NCBI RefSeq assembly: GCF_907164915.1
Contig: NC_061862.1
Span: 9,039,505-9,103,504, forward strand
Source of the DNA: Impatiens glandulifera
Taxonomy: Eukaryota; Streptophyta; Magnoliopsida; Ericales; Balsaminaceae
Length of the DNA: 64,000 nucleotides
Reading direction: 5' to 3'
In this document: positions 34,192 to 45,839 of the stretch, piece by piece
Layout of the letters: every line of letters starts with the position of its first letter
How positions within the stretch are numbered: the stretch's first letter is position 1
The notes under the pieces: generated by a model
Told to the model about the DNA's origin: nothing
What the model saw: only the letters and a program-made list of their open reading frames with translations
The model's database searches: none
Made by a program: the position numbers and the translations under genes

Positions 34192-34970
34192 AGTTCCAAG
34201 TCGCTATCTTTTACACCTTTAAAAATTTCACGTATGGCGGATCCGCCATCACCTAATCTCAACTCCCGCCAGCTTGCTCGACCCAACATTTAAACCAAAC
34301 ATGAGCTGAAAATCGCAATGAATCGGATTCCGATGAGCGGGAAAATCAGAAGAACTTGGATGGGAAATGAGGGGTTACAGACAGACAGGGAAAGAATTAG
34401 ACGATCGATCGATCTGACGTGCAGTGGATAGAAGGAAGAGGATCAATCGATGATGATCAGAAAACAAAACAGAGGCAGACAAGAAAAGAGAGAGAATATA
34501 TATATATTTGCAGTGTTAGGGTTTTAGTCGTGAGAATGAATGAGAGCTCGAAGACTATACTCCCCTCCTCAAACAATTGTTTTTGTTCCTCGTTAATTAT
34601 TATTAATTAATAATTACCAAATCCACCAAAAACAGCTAATAGTTTTCACATAATAATATTATTATTATTATTGTTAGCAAAATCATTAACCTTTACAAAA
34701 TACTAACACTATGTTATGTTTCTAAATACCACCTCCCCTACTTCTAGCCAAGAATTGATTTATTTATTTATTTATTTTTTTAGATTTTTTTCTTCAATGT
34801 TTATAATGGTGGATTGTTATAAATTGTTTGTAGGAAATTTGATTTGATTTGATTGGAAAATGGATGGAAAGTTATTATTGATTCTGCACCATTAGTTTTG
34901 TTATTAGTAATTTAGGGATAACGATAATATCTTAAAACTCTGAAAATATGTTATTTACAGGTATTTTTTT
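34192..34970. other. 5' region of the CCR4 gene and AT-rich DNA
   Basis: Probable leader and promoter of the CCR4 gene read leftwards. It includes GA-rich and TA-rich tracts at about 34,480-34,510 and a 'gttagggtttt' box near 34,516. No other gene is seen. Confidence 0.45.
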
Positions 34971-35510
34971 TGGCAGGTATTCTTGGGATTGGATCCTCTA
35001 TTACGGGGATTCTTTTTCCCCTCACATGAAGGGGTAAAACAGTCATTTTAAAAACAAAAATACTGTTTTGTTTTTATTTGTGAAAGGGAACAGGTATCCC
35101 AAAATAGGCAACTTCAAGTGAGTATTCTTTGGATGATAACGAAAAACTCAAATTAGGTTTTGAAATACTAGGGGTTGAACAAGAAAGTGATATTGCCAGT
35201 ATTCTTTGGATTATCTGTTACGGGATTCTTGTTCCCTCACATGAAAGGGACAAAACAATCATTTTTTAATAAATTTTTTTAGTGTTTTGCCATTCTCACA
35301 TGGAGAGGGAACAAAGATCTCGGGAACAAAGATCTCGGAATATGCATCCCCAATAGGTATTCTTTGGATGAGAACGAAAAACTCAAATTAGATTTAGGAT
35401 CAAGAGTAAAAACAAAATAATAAGGTTTCAACAAGAAAGGAATATTGTGAGTATTCTTTAGATGTAAACAAGAAACTCAAATTAAGTTTGGGATTCATGG
35501 GAGGAAGTAA
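34970..35510. repeat. Degenerate tandem repeats in CCR4-RPL21 intergenic DNA
   Basis: A block with 'gtattctttggatgataacg' and 'aaaaactcaaattag' recurs about four times (around 35,120, 35,200, 35,355, 35,450). 'ttccctcacatgaaaggg' recurs at about 35,015 and 35,240. Unit length is irregular (about 90-160 bp). No gene is supported. Confidence 0.7.
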
Positions 35511-35940
35511 AAATGAAATACAGAGATTCGGGAATATTGGATATTTGGGGTACCTTGAAAAATTGGGTAAATGTATTATCAGAAACATTTCAAATTGAAA
35601 TGCAAATTTTGAGATGGGAAATGATAGAGCAGGAAATTTTGACAGAGATAGGTAGGAAAATGAGGTATAATTCATCTATTGGATTAAAATTTTAAAATTC
35701 TCTCTCCTATTACATTTTCAATTCAATCCAATGGAGAGATGAAACCTCATTTCCCTACATATTCCTGTCAAAATTTTCCTGCTCTTTATCATTTCCCTTT
35801 TGAGATTTGTTAAATAAAAATGTAACAAATCACCATAAAACAAAAGAAGAGCCCGCCCTTAACATATGCTGCCTCTAAAGAACAAAAATATATTAACAGT
35901 TGTGAATTCAAACCAGGATGAGACTTTGAATGATTTATTT

Positions 35941-36048
35941 TACAATATTGATCAAATTCACAACTCATTGTAAAATATTGTCATTCAAAGTCTTTACAAT
36001 ATTGATCAAATTCACAACTCATTGTAAAATATTGTCATTCAAAGTTTG
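35941..36048. repeat. Near-perfect 54-bp tandem duplication
   Basis: Two adjacent 54-bp copies beginning 'tacaatattgatcaaattca' (35,941 and 35,995) with almost no differences, so it is recent. Confidence 0.93.
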
Positions 36049-36280
36049 AATACGTATGAAATACAAACATATACATAAAATAAAAACAAAAATTAAACTC
36101 CTTACAAACAAAATTCAACCAAGATCCAAATATGCATTAATATTTTTATCATAAGCATACTAGAAAAAAATCCAATATTCATTAATTAAGTTTTCAAGCA
36201 AAATTACCATAACAAAGTTGCAAAATGTGCTCTCAAACACTTCAAACAAAATGAAATAGACACAATCAAAATTCATCAAA

Positions 36281-37455
36281 CTAATACCCACCCTTAAGAT
36301 CATTGACAACATCATATGGGATGGGAGTTACAGTTTCCAAGGTTGCACCTTCAACCATAAACCCGGGTTTGGGACCTTTTGGCTGACGCTTAGTGCTGAT
36401 TACCTCCCCTCTTAACTTTGCTTCTGCCTTCAATTGATCATTCTTCTTGATTCTTAATTTGAAATCTTCATTGCACCTTGATGGTTGAACATGTTCAATG
36501 CGTGCATGAATCCTTTTCTTAATGATCCTGTTGCCAACCTGAAACGGATCAAAGATTTAACACATTTCAACAAAGGATCAAGATATTAACAAATCACAAA
36601 CATCCTTTCAAAGTTACAATACTAGTTTTCCTCAATCTAATAATAGAAGGAGTTGGAGTGTCTTTTGTCAATACTATGATTAGATTATGATGCAGCATGA
36701 ACTAATCTAGCTTTTCAGATACAGCAAGCAAGATTATAGCAATTGGACTTCACAAATTTACATAAATTACAACATTTACTCTTATACTTAACTGTTCAAA
36801 AACATAAATGAATTCCCTAAAATTCAATTAGTATGAAATCAATAGGACATCATTTGCAAACAAACATATATAATGAAATAATCGATGAAATCCAGCTGAA
36901 AAGGCCATACTATGCATAAACTGATACTGTAAAATGGGAGAATCAAGATATTACCAAATCACAAACATCCTTTAAAAGTTACATTACTAGTTTTCCTAAA
37001 AAAAATAGTGTCTTTTGTCAAAACTATGATTAGCTTATGATAGCCCATGAACCAATCTAGCCATTCAGATACAGCAAGCAAGATTATAGAAATGAATTCC
37101 CTAAAATTCAATTTGAAAACAAAAATATATAATGAAATAATCGATGAAACCCAGCTGAAACAATCATACTATGCATAATAAACTGGTACTGTAATATGGG
37201 AACAAGGATAAAATGAACCTGTTTGTTGATTTCAACACCAATGGCGCGCTTGGTGACGTTCCATACGCGTCCAGTACGGCCATGGTAGAACTTGTGAGGC
37301 ATTCCCTTGTGGATAGCGCCGTTCACCTTGACGTCGACATAATCGCCGATGTGGTAAGTTCTGAGATAGGTGGTTAGATGAATCGTACCCTTCTTCCTGA
37401 ATCCACGAGCAAATAGATCCCTCGTCCTCGACCTTAGACCGTGTCCTGCAGGCAT
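36281..37455 (-). CDS. RPL21: 60S ribosomal protein eL21
   Basis: Two exons on the minus strand, 37455-37219 and 36538-36281, give exactly 164 residues, the usual eL21 length. The start is [20 protein letters not shown] and the end is [11 protein letters not shown]. The junction [24 protein letters not shown] is in frame, and the 680-bp intron is GT-AG. eL21 is a structural protein of the large cytosolic ribosomal subunit. The frame is intact with conserved residues throughout. The upstream telo-box and TGGGC(C/T) boxes are typical of translation genes. Its neighbour on the same strand is the CCR4 gene, 2.1 kb downstream. Confidence 0.97.
36566..37200. repeat. Diverged tandem duplication inside the RPL21 intron
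   Basis: About 36,566-36,943 and 36,944-37,200 share blocks in the same order: 'aaatcacaaacatccttt', 'gtgtcttttgtcaa', 'cagatacagcaagcaagatt' and 'aatgaaataatcgatgaaa' followed by 'ccagctgaaa'. Almost the whole intron is therefore a duplication with later deletions. Confidence 0.85.
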
Positions 37456-37501
37456 CTTTCTTTGCTCTTGTGAACTCTTTCTCTGATCCGATCAGGGTAT
37501 G

Positions 37502-37580
37502 AAACCCTAATTTCCTTGCTCTTTATAGCTGCGAAGAACTGAACAATATTTATGGGCTGATTATGTTATTTTTAGGCCCA
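37502..37580 (-). promoter_or_regulatory. Telo-box and site II elements upstream of RPL21
   Basis: AAACCCTAA at 37,502-37,510 (telo-box), TGGGCT at 37,553-37,558 and GGCCCA at 37,575-37,580 (site II, TGGGCC on the gene strand). They lie 50-125 bp upstream of the start codon. The combination is known to drive coordinated expression of plant ribosomal protein genes. Confidence 0.75.
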
Positions 37581-37846
37581 TAGTTTGGAAAGCTATAATA
37601 TTATCTGGAAATGGATCACTTGAGATGAGTTCGGAAGCCTCAATTCTTTTCTTACAAGCCCATCAATATTTTTATACACTCAGGCTTTGATGGTTTGATT
37701 TTTTTTTTAATTTCACAATAATCAAAATTATTAAGAAAAAATCCACCTCCTTTATCATATTTTTTAAAACAAATTAAAATTTATTTAAATAATCTCAAAT
37801 CTAACCATATCTTAATCATGTGTAAATTGCCTATTATATTATTATA

Positions 37847-39447
37847 CTAGCATTTAGCCCGTGCATTTGCACGAGTAATAATATAAAAACCGTGAAAAAA
37901 AATTACGGATAGCATTTTTTATTTTAATTTTAACCCACAATCCGACACAAATATTCATTTACTCAACATCATTATATATTAGTTAGTTAAAAAGTTGAAC
38001 TTATATTAATATTAAAACGTCCCGCGTTTATCAAATTTGGTGTTGAATTTAAAATATAAAGTCTTTGTAGCCTAGTTGGTTAAAGAGTTGTACTTGTTTT
38101 GGTAGGTTGCAAGTTCGAAACATACCTCTAGCATTTTTAATTTTATTTTTAACCGTTTTAAATTTAAAAACGGGTCAACCCACAATCCGACCCAAGTATC
38201 CAAATTAACCACAGCTCTCGACCCGGTAATCCGGACACTTTAAAAATTAAGCATCATTATATATATAGATTAGTTAGTTAAAAAGTTGAACTTATATTAA
38301 TATTAAAACGTCCCGCGTTTATCAAATTTGGTGTTGAATTTAAAATATAAAGTCTTTGTAGTCTAGATGGTTAAAGAGTTGTACTTGTTTTGTTAGGTTG
38401 CAAGTTCGAAACATACCTCTAGCATTTTTAATTTTATTTTTAACCGTTTTAAATTTAAAAACGGGTCAACCCACAATCCGACCCAAGTATCCAAATTAAC
38501 CACAGCTCTCGACCCGGCAATCCGGACACTTTAAAAATTAAGCATCATTATATATATATATATAGATTAGTTAGTTAAAAAGTTGAACTTATATTAATAT
38601 TAAAACGTCCCGCGTTTATCAAATTTGGTGTTGAATTTAAAATATAAATTCTTTGTAGCCTAGTTGGTTAAAGAGTTGTACTTGTTTTGTTAGGTTGCAA
38701 GTTCGAAACATACCTCTAGCATTTTTAATTTTATTTTTAACCGTTTTAAATTTAAAAACGGGTCAACCCACAATCCGACCCAAGTATCCAAATTAACCAC
38801 AGCTCTCGACCCGGCAATCCGGACACTTTAAAAATTAAGCATCATTATATATATATATAGATTAGTTAGTTAAAAAGTTGAACTTATATTAATATTAAAA
38901 CGTCCCGCGTTTATCAAATTTGGTGTTGAATTTAAAATATAAAGTCTTTGTAGCCTAGTTGGTTAAAGAGTTGTACTTGTTTTGTTAGGTTGCAAGTTCG
39001 AAACATACCTCTAGCATTTTTAATTTTATTTTTAACCGTTTTAAATTTAAAAACGGGTCAACCCACAATCCGACCCAAGTATCCAAATTAACCACAGCTC
39101 TCGACCCGGCAATCCGGACACTTTAAAAATTAAGCATCATTATATATATATAGATTAGTTAGTTAAAAAGTTGAACTTATATTAATATTAAAACGTCCCG
39201 CGTTTATCAAATTTGGTGTTGAATTTAAAATATAAAGTCTTTGTAGCCTAGTTGGTTAAAGAGTTGTACTTGTTTTGTTAGGTTGCAAGTTCGAAACATA
39301 CCTCTAGCATTTTTAATTTTATTTTTAACCGTTTTAAATTTAAAAACGGGTCAACCCACAATCCGACCCAAGTATCCAAATTAACCACAGCTCTCGACCC
39401 GGCAATCCGGACACTTTAAAAATTAAGCATCATTATATATATATAGA
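37847..39447 (-). mobile_element. Non-autonomous Helitron
   Basis: Read on the minus strand it begins TCTATATATATATAATGATG (at 39,447) and ends CTAG (37,850-37,847). A near-perfect hairpin, CTCGTGCAAATGCACGGG (37,875-37,858), lies just before that end. The host base on the 5' side is A (39,448) and on the 3' side T (37,846), i.e. insertion between A and T with no duplication, as Helitrons do. It has no Rep/helicase gene. Most of the body is five tandem units. Confidence 0.88.
37981..39447. repeat. Five tandem ~290-296-bp units forming the Helitron body
   Basis: Units start at about 37,981, 38,273, 38,569, 38,864 and 39,157 and are nearly identical. Each ends in a Helitron-like 5' terminus (inverted TCTATATATA...). 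Each holds a tRNA-like pair of boxes, TAGCCTAGTTGG and GCAAGTTCGAAAC, which resemble pol III A and B boxes. Length differences come mainly from the TA tract. Diverged single copies occur at 10.4/12.8 kb and 42.65 kb. Confidence 0.93.
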
Positions 39448-40200
39448 TATGGACTATGAGCTTTTTGAAAAAGAAAAAAAAAAAGACTGTGAACTAATTT
39501 TACCAGTATAGAGTTTACTTTTGTAGGAATTGAAAAAAAAAACATGCTAACAAATATTATTTAAAAAAATATATGTTATAGGATAATTTAAGAGAAGGGA
39601 TAAGAGAGAAAAATTTAGTGACGAAATAAGAAAGAGAATGACCTGTTATCATGTTAGACTGAAAAAATAAAAAAAATAAATATAAAAAGAATGAGTAGAT
39701 GAGAATTTTTTTTTTTTTTCAAATTATTTCTCTCAATCATTTTCAATAATTTAAAAAGAAAGAATGTAGTTTAAAATATATGCATTCAATTAAGGATCAT
39801 GATCAGGATCGCATTAAGCTTTTCCAAAAAAAAAAAAATGACTAGTAAAAACAAGAATGGTTCAATCTTAGATATTTATAAGTAAAAATCTAATGATAGA
39901 CTTTACCACATCAATTAATTAAGTTATCGTATTAGGGAGTTAAAATAATTTTAATATTTTAACATTATTAGTAATTTTAAAATATTATTATTGTAAGACA
40001 AAAAATATTATGTTAAATATATTAACTTTTTTATTTTAATATTTTTAAATAATTTATTTAAAATATTATTTTACATAATAATTTTTATAATATAATATCT
40101 TATTATTATTAATGATTAAAAATTTATTTTTAAAAATATTATTTTCTTCATATTAATTATTTCATTATCTAAAATATTAAAATAATTTGGAGTTTTATTT
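39448..40200. other. AT-rich DNA without genes
   Basis: A- and T-runs and repeated 'aatattttaa' strings; no gene or element end recognised. Confidence 0.5.
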
Positions 40201-42430
40201 TACTTCAATTAATCAATTACTTCAATTATTCCATTCTATATTTATTTATCATTTTAATCAAATCTAGGAATTTAATTTTTATTTCGATCAAACCTACTCA
40301 TTCTATTTGCATATTTTAAGCATTAATATCATTTTTCCGAATGGACCTTACATATTATTAATTTCGTAACCCATTTCAAATGTTTTTTTTTAATAAATCA
40401 TCTCAACATTACCAACATTTCTTACCCTCAATTTGTCAAACTAACCGTTTCATCATCATCAGTTACCCTCACTTTGTCAAACTAACCATCTCATCATCAT
40501 CGCTTTTTTACCCTCACTTCAGCCCATCAACAACCTCGTTCACATATTTGTAACAATTAATATTATTTGTTCACCAATTGACCTTTTATTACTAATTTTG
40601 TGACCTTATTTTGACAAATCAACCATCTCATCACATTTTTTTTACAAATTCAATCAATCTCTCATTTCGTGACATCACTTTCACTTCGGTCAAACCAACT
40701 ATCTCATTCACATATTTTAACCACATATTTTTTCTCCAATGGACTTCTAATATTACTAATTTCGTGATTTCACTTTGTGTATCATCTATAGTGACATACT
40801 TTCACTCCTGTCAAACTAAACAATCTTATTCACATATTTTAATCACTAATATTTTTTTCCCTAATAAACTTCTCATATTATTAATCTCGTAACCTTATTT
40901 TGAACATTTTTTGAACTCAATCATCTCAATATTATCAATCTCTTTTACCCCCACTCTGACAAAACCAACAATCTCATGATCATCGACCTCTTATCCTCAC
41001 TTCGGTCATTCAAACAATCGTCATTCACATATTTTTAACCATCAATATCTTTTGTTCTCCAATTGATCTCTTATTATAGGGCTGCAAATGAGTCAATTTA
41101 CTCGTGAATCGCTTGCGAGCCGCTTCATCAAAGCTCGAATTGAGTTTGACTTTGACCGAGTTCGAGTCGAGCTCGAGCCGACTCGTTTAATATTTGAGTC
41201 GAGCTCAGCTCATATAAATACTTACTCAAAGTCTTGTCGAGGTTTTTGAGCCTAATAATAAATAATATATTTATTTATTTATTTTAATATTAAAACTTAA
41301 AATTTAAAATAAATATTTTTTCTATACAAATATTTAAAATTTTAATTTTATTTAAGTTTTTTTAGTCAGAGACGAGCTTGTAGGTAAATATTCGAGTCGA
41401 GCTCAAACTCAAATATATAAACTTGTTCGAGCTCGAGCTCAAGCTGACTTGATCTCGGCTTGACCCACTACCAACCCTATGAATTATTACTAATTTTGTG
41501 ATCTCATTTCAGTCTACTAACCATCTCATAGATTTTTTTACCAATACAATCGAGACCTCTCATCTAATGACATAACTTTCATTTCGGTTAAACCAACAAT
41601 CTCATTCACATATTTTAACCACCAATATTTTGTGTTCACAATGAACCTTTACTTTTACTAATATATCGTCACCTCACTTCGAGTATTTTTGCACCCAATC
41701 ATCTTAACATTACCAAACCTCTTTTATCTTCACTTTGGAAAACAAGCATCCAGTCATCACTGATTTTTTACTCTCACTTCGGTCAATCATCAATCTAATT
41801 TAATCACCAATATCATTTTTTCCCTAATATACCTCTCATATTACTAATATCTTCACCTTAATCCTACACCCAACAATCTTCAACCTCTTTTGCCCTCACT
41901 TCTAGCATATTATATCACAACCATCTTATATCATTACCAACATCTTACTCTTATTTCGGTAAACCAACCACCAATTCAATCGATCTCTCATCTCGTGACC
42001 TCATTTTTACACTTTGATTAACTAAGCATCTTATTTATATATTTAATCACCAATATCATTGTTACTGAGCTCGTATCCTCACTTCGGCAAATCAATCATC
42101 AATCTAATTGGTCAACAATTATTCACTTGACCTCTCATCTCGTGATTTCAACTTTATTTCGGTCAACAATCATTCACATATTTAACAACCAGTATCAACA
42201 TGACTAATCCCTTGACCTCACTTCGATCATTTTGCGCTCAACCATCTGAATATTACCGACCTATTTATACTCACTTTAGCCAACCATCAAATATCGTTTG
42301 TAGCTCCAATGGAAAACCAACTTTTATCAATTTTGTTAAAGTTTACAACCAATTTTTATCAATTTTTACCTTCACTTCGGAAACCAACTTAATATTTACA
42401 TATTTAATCACAATTATTTCTTCATAATAT
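40200..42430. repeat. Irregular ~75-100-bp satellite, locus B
   Basis: More than twenty degenerate monomers of the family at 9,880-10,445: 'gacctctcatctcgtgacct', 'cacttcggtcaaacc', 'aatctcattcacatatttta' and 'accaccaatat'. It is interrupted by a MITE at 41,077-41,479. Short open frames are fortuitous. Confidence 0.82.
41077..41479. mobile_element. hAT-type MITE in the satellite
   Basis: Ends TAGGGCTGCAAATGAG and, inverted, TAGGGTTGGTAGTGGG. The interior is rich in 'gagctcgagc' inverted repeats, as in plant hAT MITEs. A precise 8-bp duplication is not clear (TCTTATTA left, GAATTATTA right). Confidence 0.65.
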
Positions 42431-42629
42431 TTTTTATAATATTTTTAAAATTACGCCTAACAAGATTTGAACATTAATCTTTATTATGTATTATTATATT
42501 ATTTATATAACTAAACACTAAAAAAATACTCAACTTATATTAAAAAACATCATCATCTAATATATAAAAATATAACTTAAAGGAATTAATAAAAAATAAA
42601 AAAAAGTCGCAAGTTCATTTGCGTATGTT

Positions 42630-42762
42630 TATAAAAATATTTGGTCGAAATTATAATATAAAAGTTATGTAGAATAGTTTGTTAAAGTTTTACACTTATA
42701 AGTTCAAGTCTTAAAGACGGGTCAACCTGTAAACCAACCATCCGACCTATATATACTCATAT
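42630..42762. repeat. Diverged Helitron-type unit next to the Copia element
   Basis: 'ttggtcgaaattataatata', then 'gttaaagttttacact' and 'acgggtcaacctg', align in order with the ~293-bp units at 38-39 kb. The stretch 42,430-42,629 is plain AT-rich DNA. Confidence 0.65.
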
Positions 42763-42938
42763 TGTGAATATAATTAGAAATATTAAATGTTTAAATAATA
42801 AGTATAAGGCAATGTAATATTATATGCCTATAATTGTTATTGTATAAATAAGAGTGTAATATGCATTCACAGCATATAAAAATTTTGACACAGAAAAGTC
42901 TATCTGATTTCTTTCTTTTTAACATTCTAAATCTATCA
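42763..42938 (+). repeat. 5' LTR of the Copia element
   Basis: 176 bp beginning TGTGAATATAATTAG and ending ATCTATCA, directly followed by the primer binding site. It differs from the 168-bp 3' LTR by many substitutions and small indels, so the insertion is old. Confidence 0.88.
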
Positions 42939-43429
42939 TGGTATCAAATCAGTTACCTTTGTAATCGCTTCAATAACTGTCTCGCTTAATCTTTCTAGTA
43001 GTCCAAATCTCAGATCTATTTATCTTCCTTCCGACAATCCAATTCCTAAAAACCACAATAGTTTTCAGCATCACATGTATCCTCTTTCAGATATCAACAA
43101 TGACTAAAGTTGTGTTTAATAAAACTAAAAATTAAGATCTGAATACTGAAATTTAAGTACTGAATGACTTAAATATTTAAAAATCACAACTAAATTATTA
43201 AATAGAAACACCATAAATTTAAGTACTGAATATGTGAGTTGATTTGATAATATTTAAAATTAATATATGAACCAAGTACATTAATACTATTATACCCTTA
43301 TATATTGTTTATATTAATTAGTAAATTAAAAATATTCAATTAGATAATCAGATAAATGTAATTTATATTAAATATTAAATATTAAATATTAAATAAAAAA
43401 CAAAATATTAATAATTCTTTCAAATTCAC

Positions 43430-44460
43430 TCACATATTAGACAATTTATTTGCAATTTGTTCACGTAAATTAATCATAAAAGCTTGATCTGCTGGTCTCG
43501 ATGACTTCATCATTGTAGTCCATCGTTGTTGATTATTTTGAGTCACATTATCAACTTCATATTGTTCGAAAAATGAGTCGGTCCTGAATCTATTTCTGAT
43601 AAAATTATGCAACGCTGCACAAGCAATAACAATATTTCTTTGGGTTTGAAAACTGTATGACACCATCTTATTCAATATTGGAAATCGAGCTTTCAATACA
43701 CCAAATGTACGTTCAATGATATTTCTTAATTTTGCATGTGCTTGATTAAATAATTCTTCGTTCGTTCGAGCTCGACCACCTCGTTGAAAATCAGCGAGCC
43801 AATAACGCACATTTCGATAGGGGGACATAAATCCTCAAGTATGAGTATATACAGCATCACATAAATAATATTCATCTACAGTTGAAAATAAACATATATA
43901 AAGTTATTAATATAAATAAATAGTTTTAAAATATAGAATAACAATTTACCTGATGCTGGAAAAGGAAAGTTTGACAATGGATTACGCATCGTCTCAGTTA
44001 ACACCTTAGAATTATGTGTCACTCCTTCCCATCCCGCCCAAATAAATATAAATATCATATCGAAATCACAAATAGCTAATACATTTTGATAACATTTCCC
44101 CTTTCCTCTTCCTCTATATCGAACTTGCTCATTTCTCGGAACAACGACATGCACCTAATGCACCTAGTGCCCCTAAATAAAAGTTAAAATAAATTATGAA
44201 ATAAAAACTGAAAAGTATATATATATATATATATATATTAATATTTAAACATTACATTATCGAAGACGTCGATACCTTGTACATTGAGATATTGTTTGGT
44301 TAATCGTAGTAGGAACAATAATCTCCTTAGAGAATTGTATCATAACAATTAACACTTCATGAAAATAGAAATTAATTGTTTGCGTTGAATGACTAAATCT
44401 TCGTTTGACAAACCTTATTCGAAAATTATGACTTAAAGTAATTAAAAACATTGCCATCTT
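43430..44460 (-). pseudogene. PIF/Harbinger 1 transposase (DDE_Tnp_4 type)
   Basis: Read leftwards from 44,457. The N-terminal region is AMFLITLSHNFRIRFVKRRF. The core follows: VVVPRNEQVRYRGRGKGKC, ILAGWEG-like WAGWEGVTHN and LTETMRNPLSNFPFP. After a short intron comes YYLCDAVYTHT, a TGA stop, then GFMSPYRNVRYWLADFQRGG and LRNIIERTFGVLKARFP. The second Asp and the Glu are visible. The DGTH block around the first Asp (about 44,155-44,175) is replaced by a short CTAGGTGCAT duplication. TGA fits CGA to TGA. It is not functional. Confidence 0.88.
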
Positions 44461-44941
44461 TTCTTCTATCGAAATATAACGACTATTTTTTAACCATCAT
44501 TTTTCTCTAAAAATAGAGTAAATCTCTACAAAAGCTTATTTCTTCATCCTAAGTATTTCTTGACAATGAGCTGAATTTCCTTCAATAATTTCTTTTACAT
44601 AATTAGCTCCATTAAGTAAAGAAACTGCGTCCGGTCTTCGACCAGCTCGCCTTTTTCTCCTTAAGAAAAACTAGGTACTTTAGAGTGACAATTTCTATCC
44701 TTTTATTTCTAAGCAACATATCAAATACTTGATTTTCCAACACAATAAAACTTGTAAAACAAAAATATAAACACAATAAAACTAATAAAATATAAATAAA
44801 AATATGAACTAAACCAAATATAAATGAATGTAATTAAATAAATCCAATTAAACTAACAAACGATCTTCCAAATTCAAAATTAAACAAAAACAAATCTCCA
44901 TATTATCCAATATATATTTTATATTAAACTCATCTTCTTTC

Positions 44942-45824
44942 CTACCACAAGAAGCCAATTTGTTTACTAGCTTCAAATATTTTCTTACTAAGGAGCATCC
45001 ACCATTCTCTATTTGCTTTATTATCACAAAGAATTGCACCCGCAATAGAGTATAAGGGATCATTCACATCAAACATGTCATCAAGAACTTTGGAGCATTC
45101 TTCTATGTTTGGTTGATCCGACTCTTTTAAATTCTTAAGAACTTCTAATATATTATCATAAATACTCTCATCTTTGTTTGTCTTCTGTCGTTTATGCTTT
45201 GAAAGTTCGATGTTAGCGGGAGATACATGACTACTAGGTATCTCTATATCCAAATCAACATCAACGATTCTGGTGTTCTTTGGAGGACATGGTGGTGGTC
45301 CCTCCATAGAAGGACCCCAAACATCTTTTTCAATAGCTCCAATACCATCAAATAATGCCTTCATCTCATCTGCATATTATAGTTCGGCATATCTAAATTG
45401 TTTTGCATCAGGATGAACATATCATAAAATAAATCAACATTTCATATATGTCAATATATTTTTTTCCACTTTTAAATATGATAAACTATTAAAAATCTCA
45501 TAACTCACCTTAATATATTTTGCACACTCTTCAAAGTCCATCTAACGGTATTTGTAATTGGATCATATCCATTTCCAATTTTATTAATTATTTTCTCCCA
45601 AATGCCATACTTTTTTTTTCATGTAATCCCATTGATTTTTTAATTGTCTTAACTCAATATAAGTCATTTTTTCTCTTTAATACTATGGCTAATTATATTC
45701 CATGAACATTTCTTAAAAATATTTCCATCTTTATTTCCGCTCCTATCTTCTTTAATACAAACATCTAAATATAATTTTAAAAGTTCAGGATCTTTCCAAT
45801 TTACTCTCTACATATTATCAGTCA
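44942..45824 (-). pseudogene. PIF/Harbinger 1 ORF1: Myb/SANT-like protein
   Basis: Exon about 45,824-45,510 gives WKDPELLKLYLDVCIKEDRS, FKKCSWNIISHSI, LKNQWDYMKKKYGIWEKI and GNGYDPITNTVRWT after allowing for stops and a shift. This is the Myb/SANT-like DNA-binding domain of PIF partner proteins. The exon at 45,370-44,942 carries the linker and C-terminal region (SDQPNIEECSKVLDDMFDVN; NREWWMLLSKKIFEASKQI). In such elements this protein works with the transposase. Confidence 0.82.
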
Positions 45825-45839
45825 TTTTATTTGTAATAA

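Noticed and set aside
38047..38125. tRNA gene in the ~293-bp repeat units (A- and B-box-like sequences)
   Set aside because: There is no acceptor-stem pairing or cloverleaf, and the sequence repeats identically in every unit. It is kept only as a possible promoter-like feature of the repeat.
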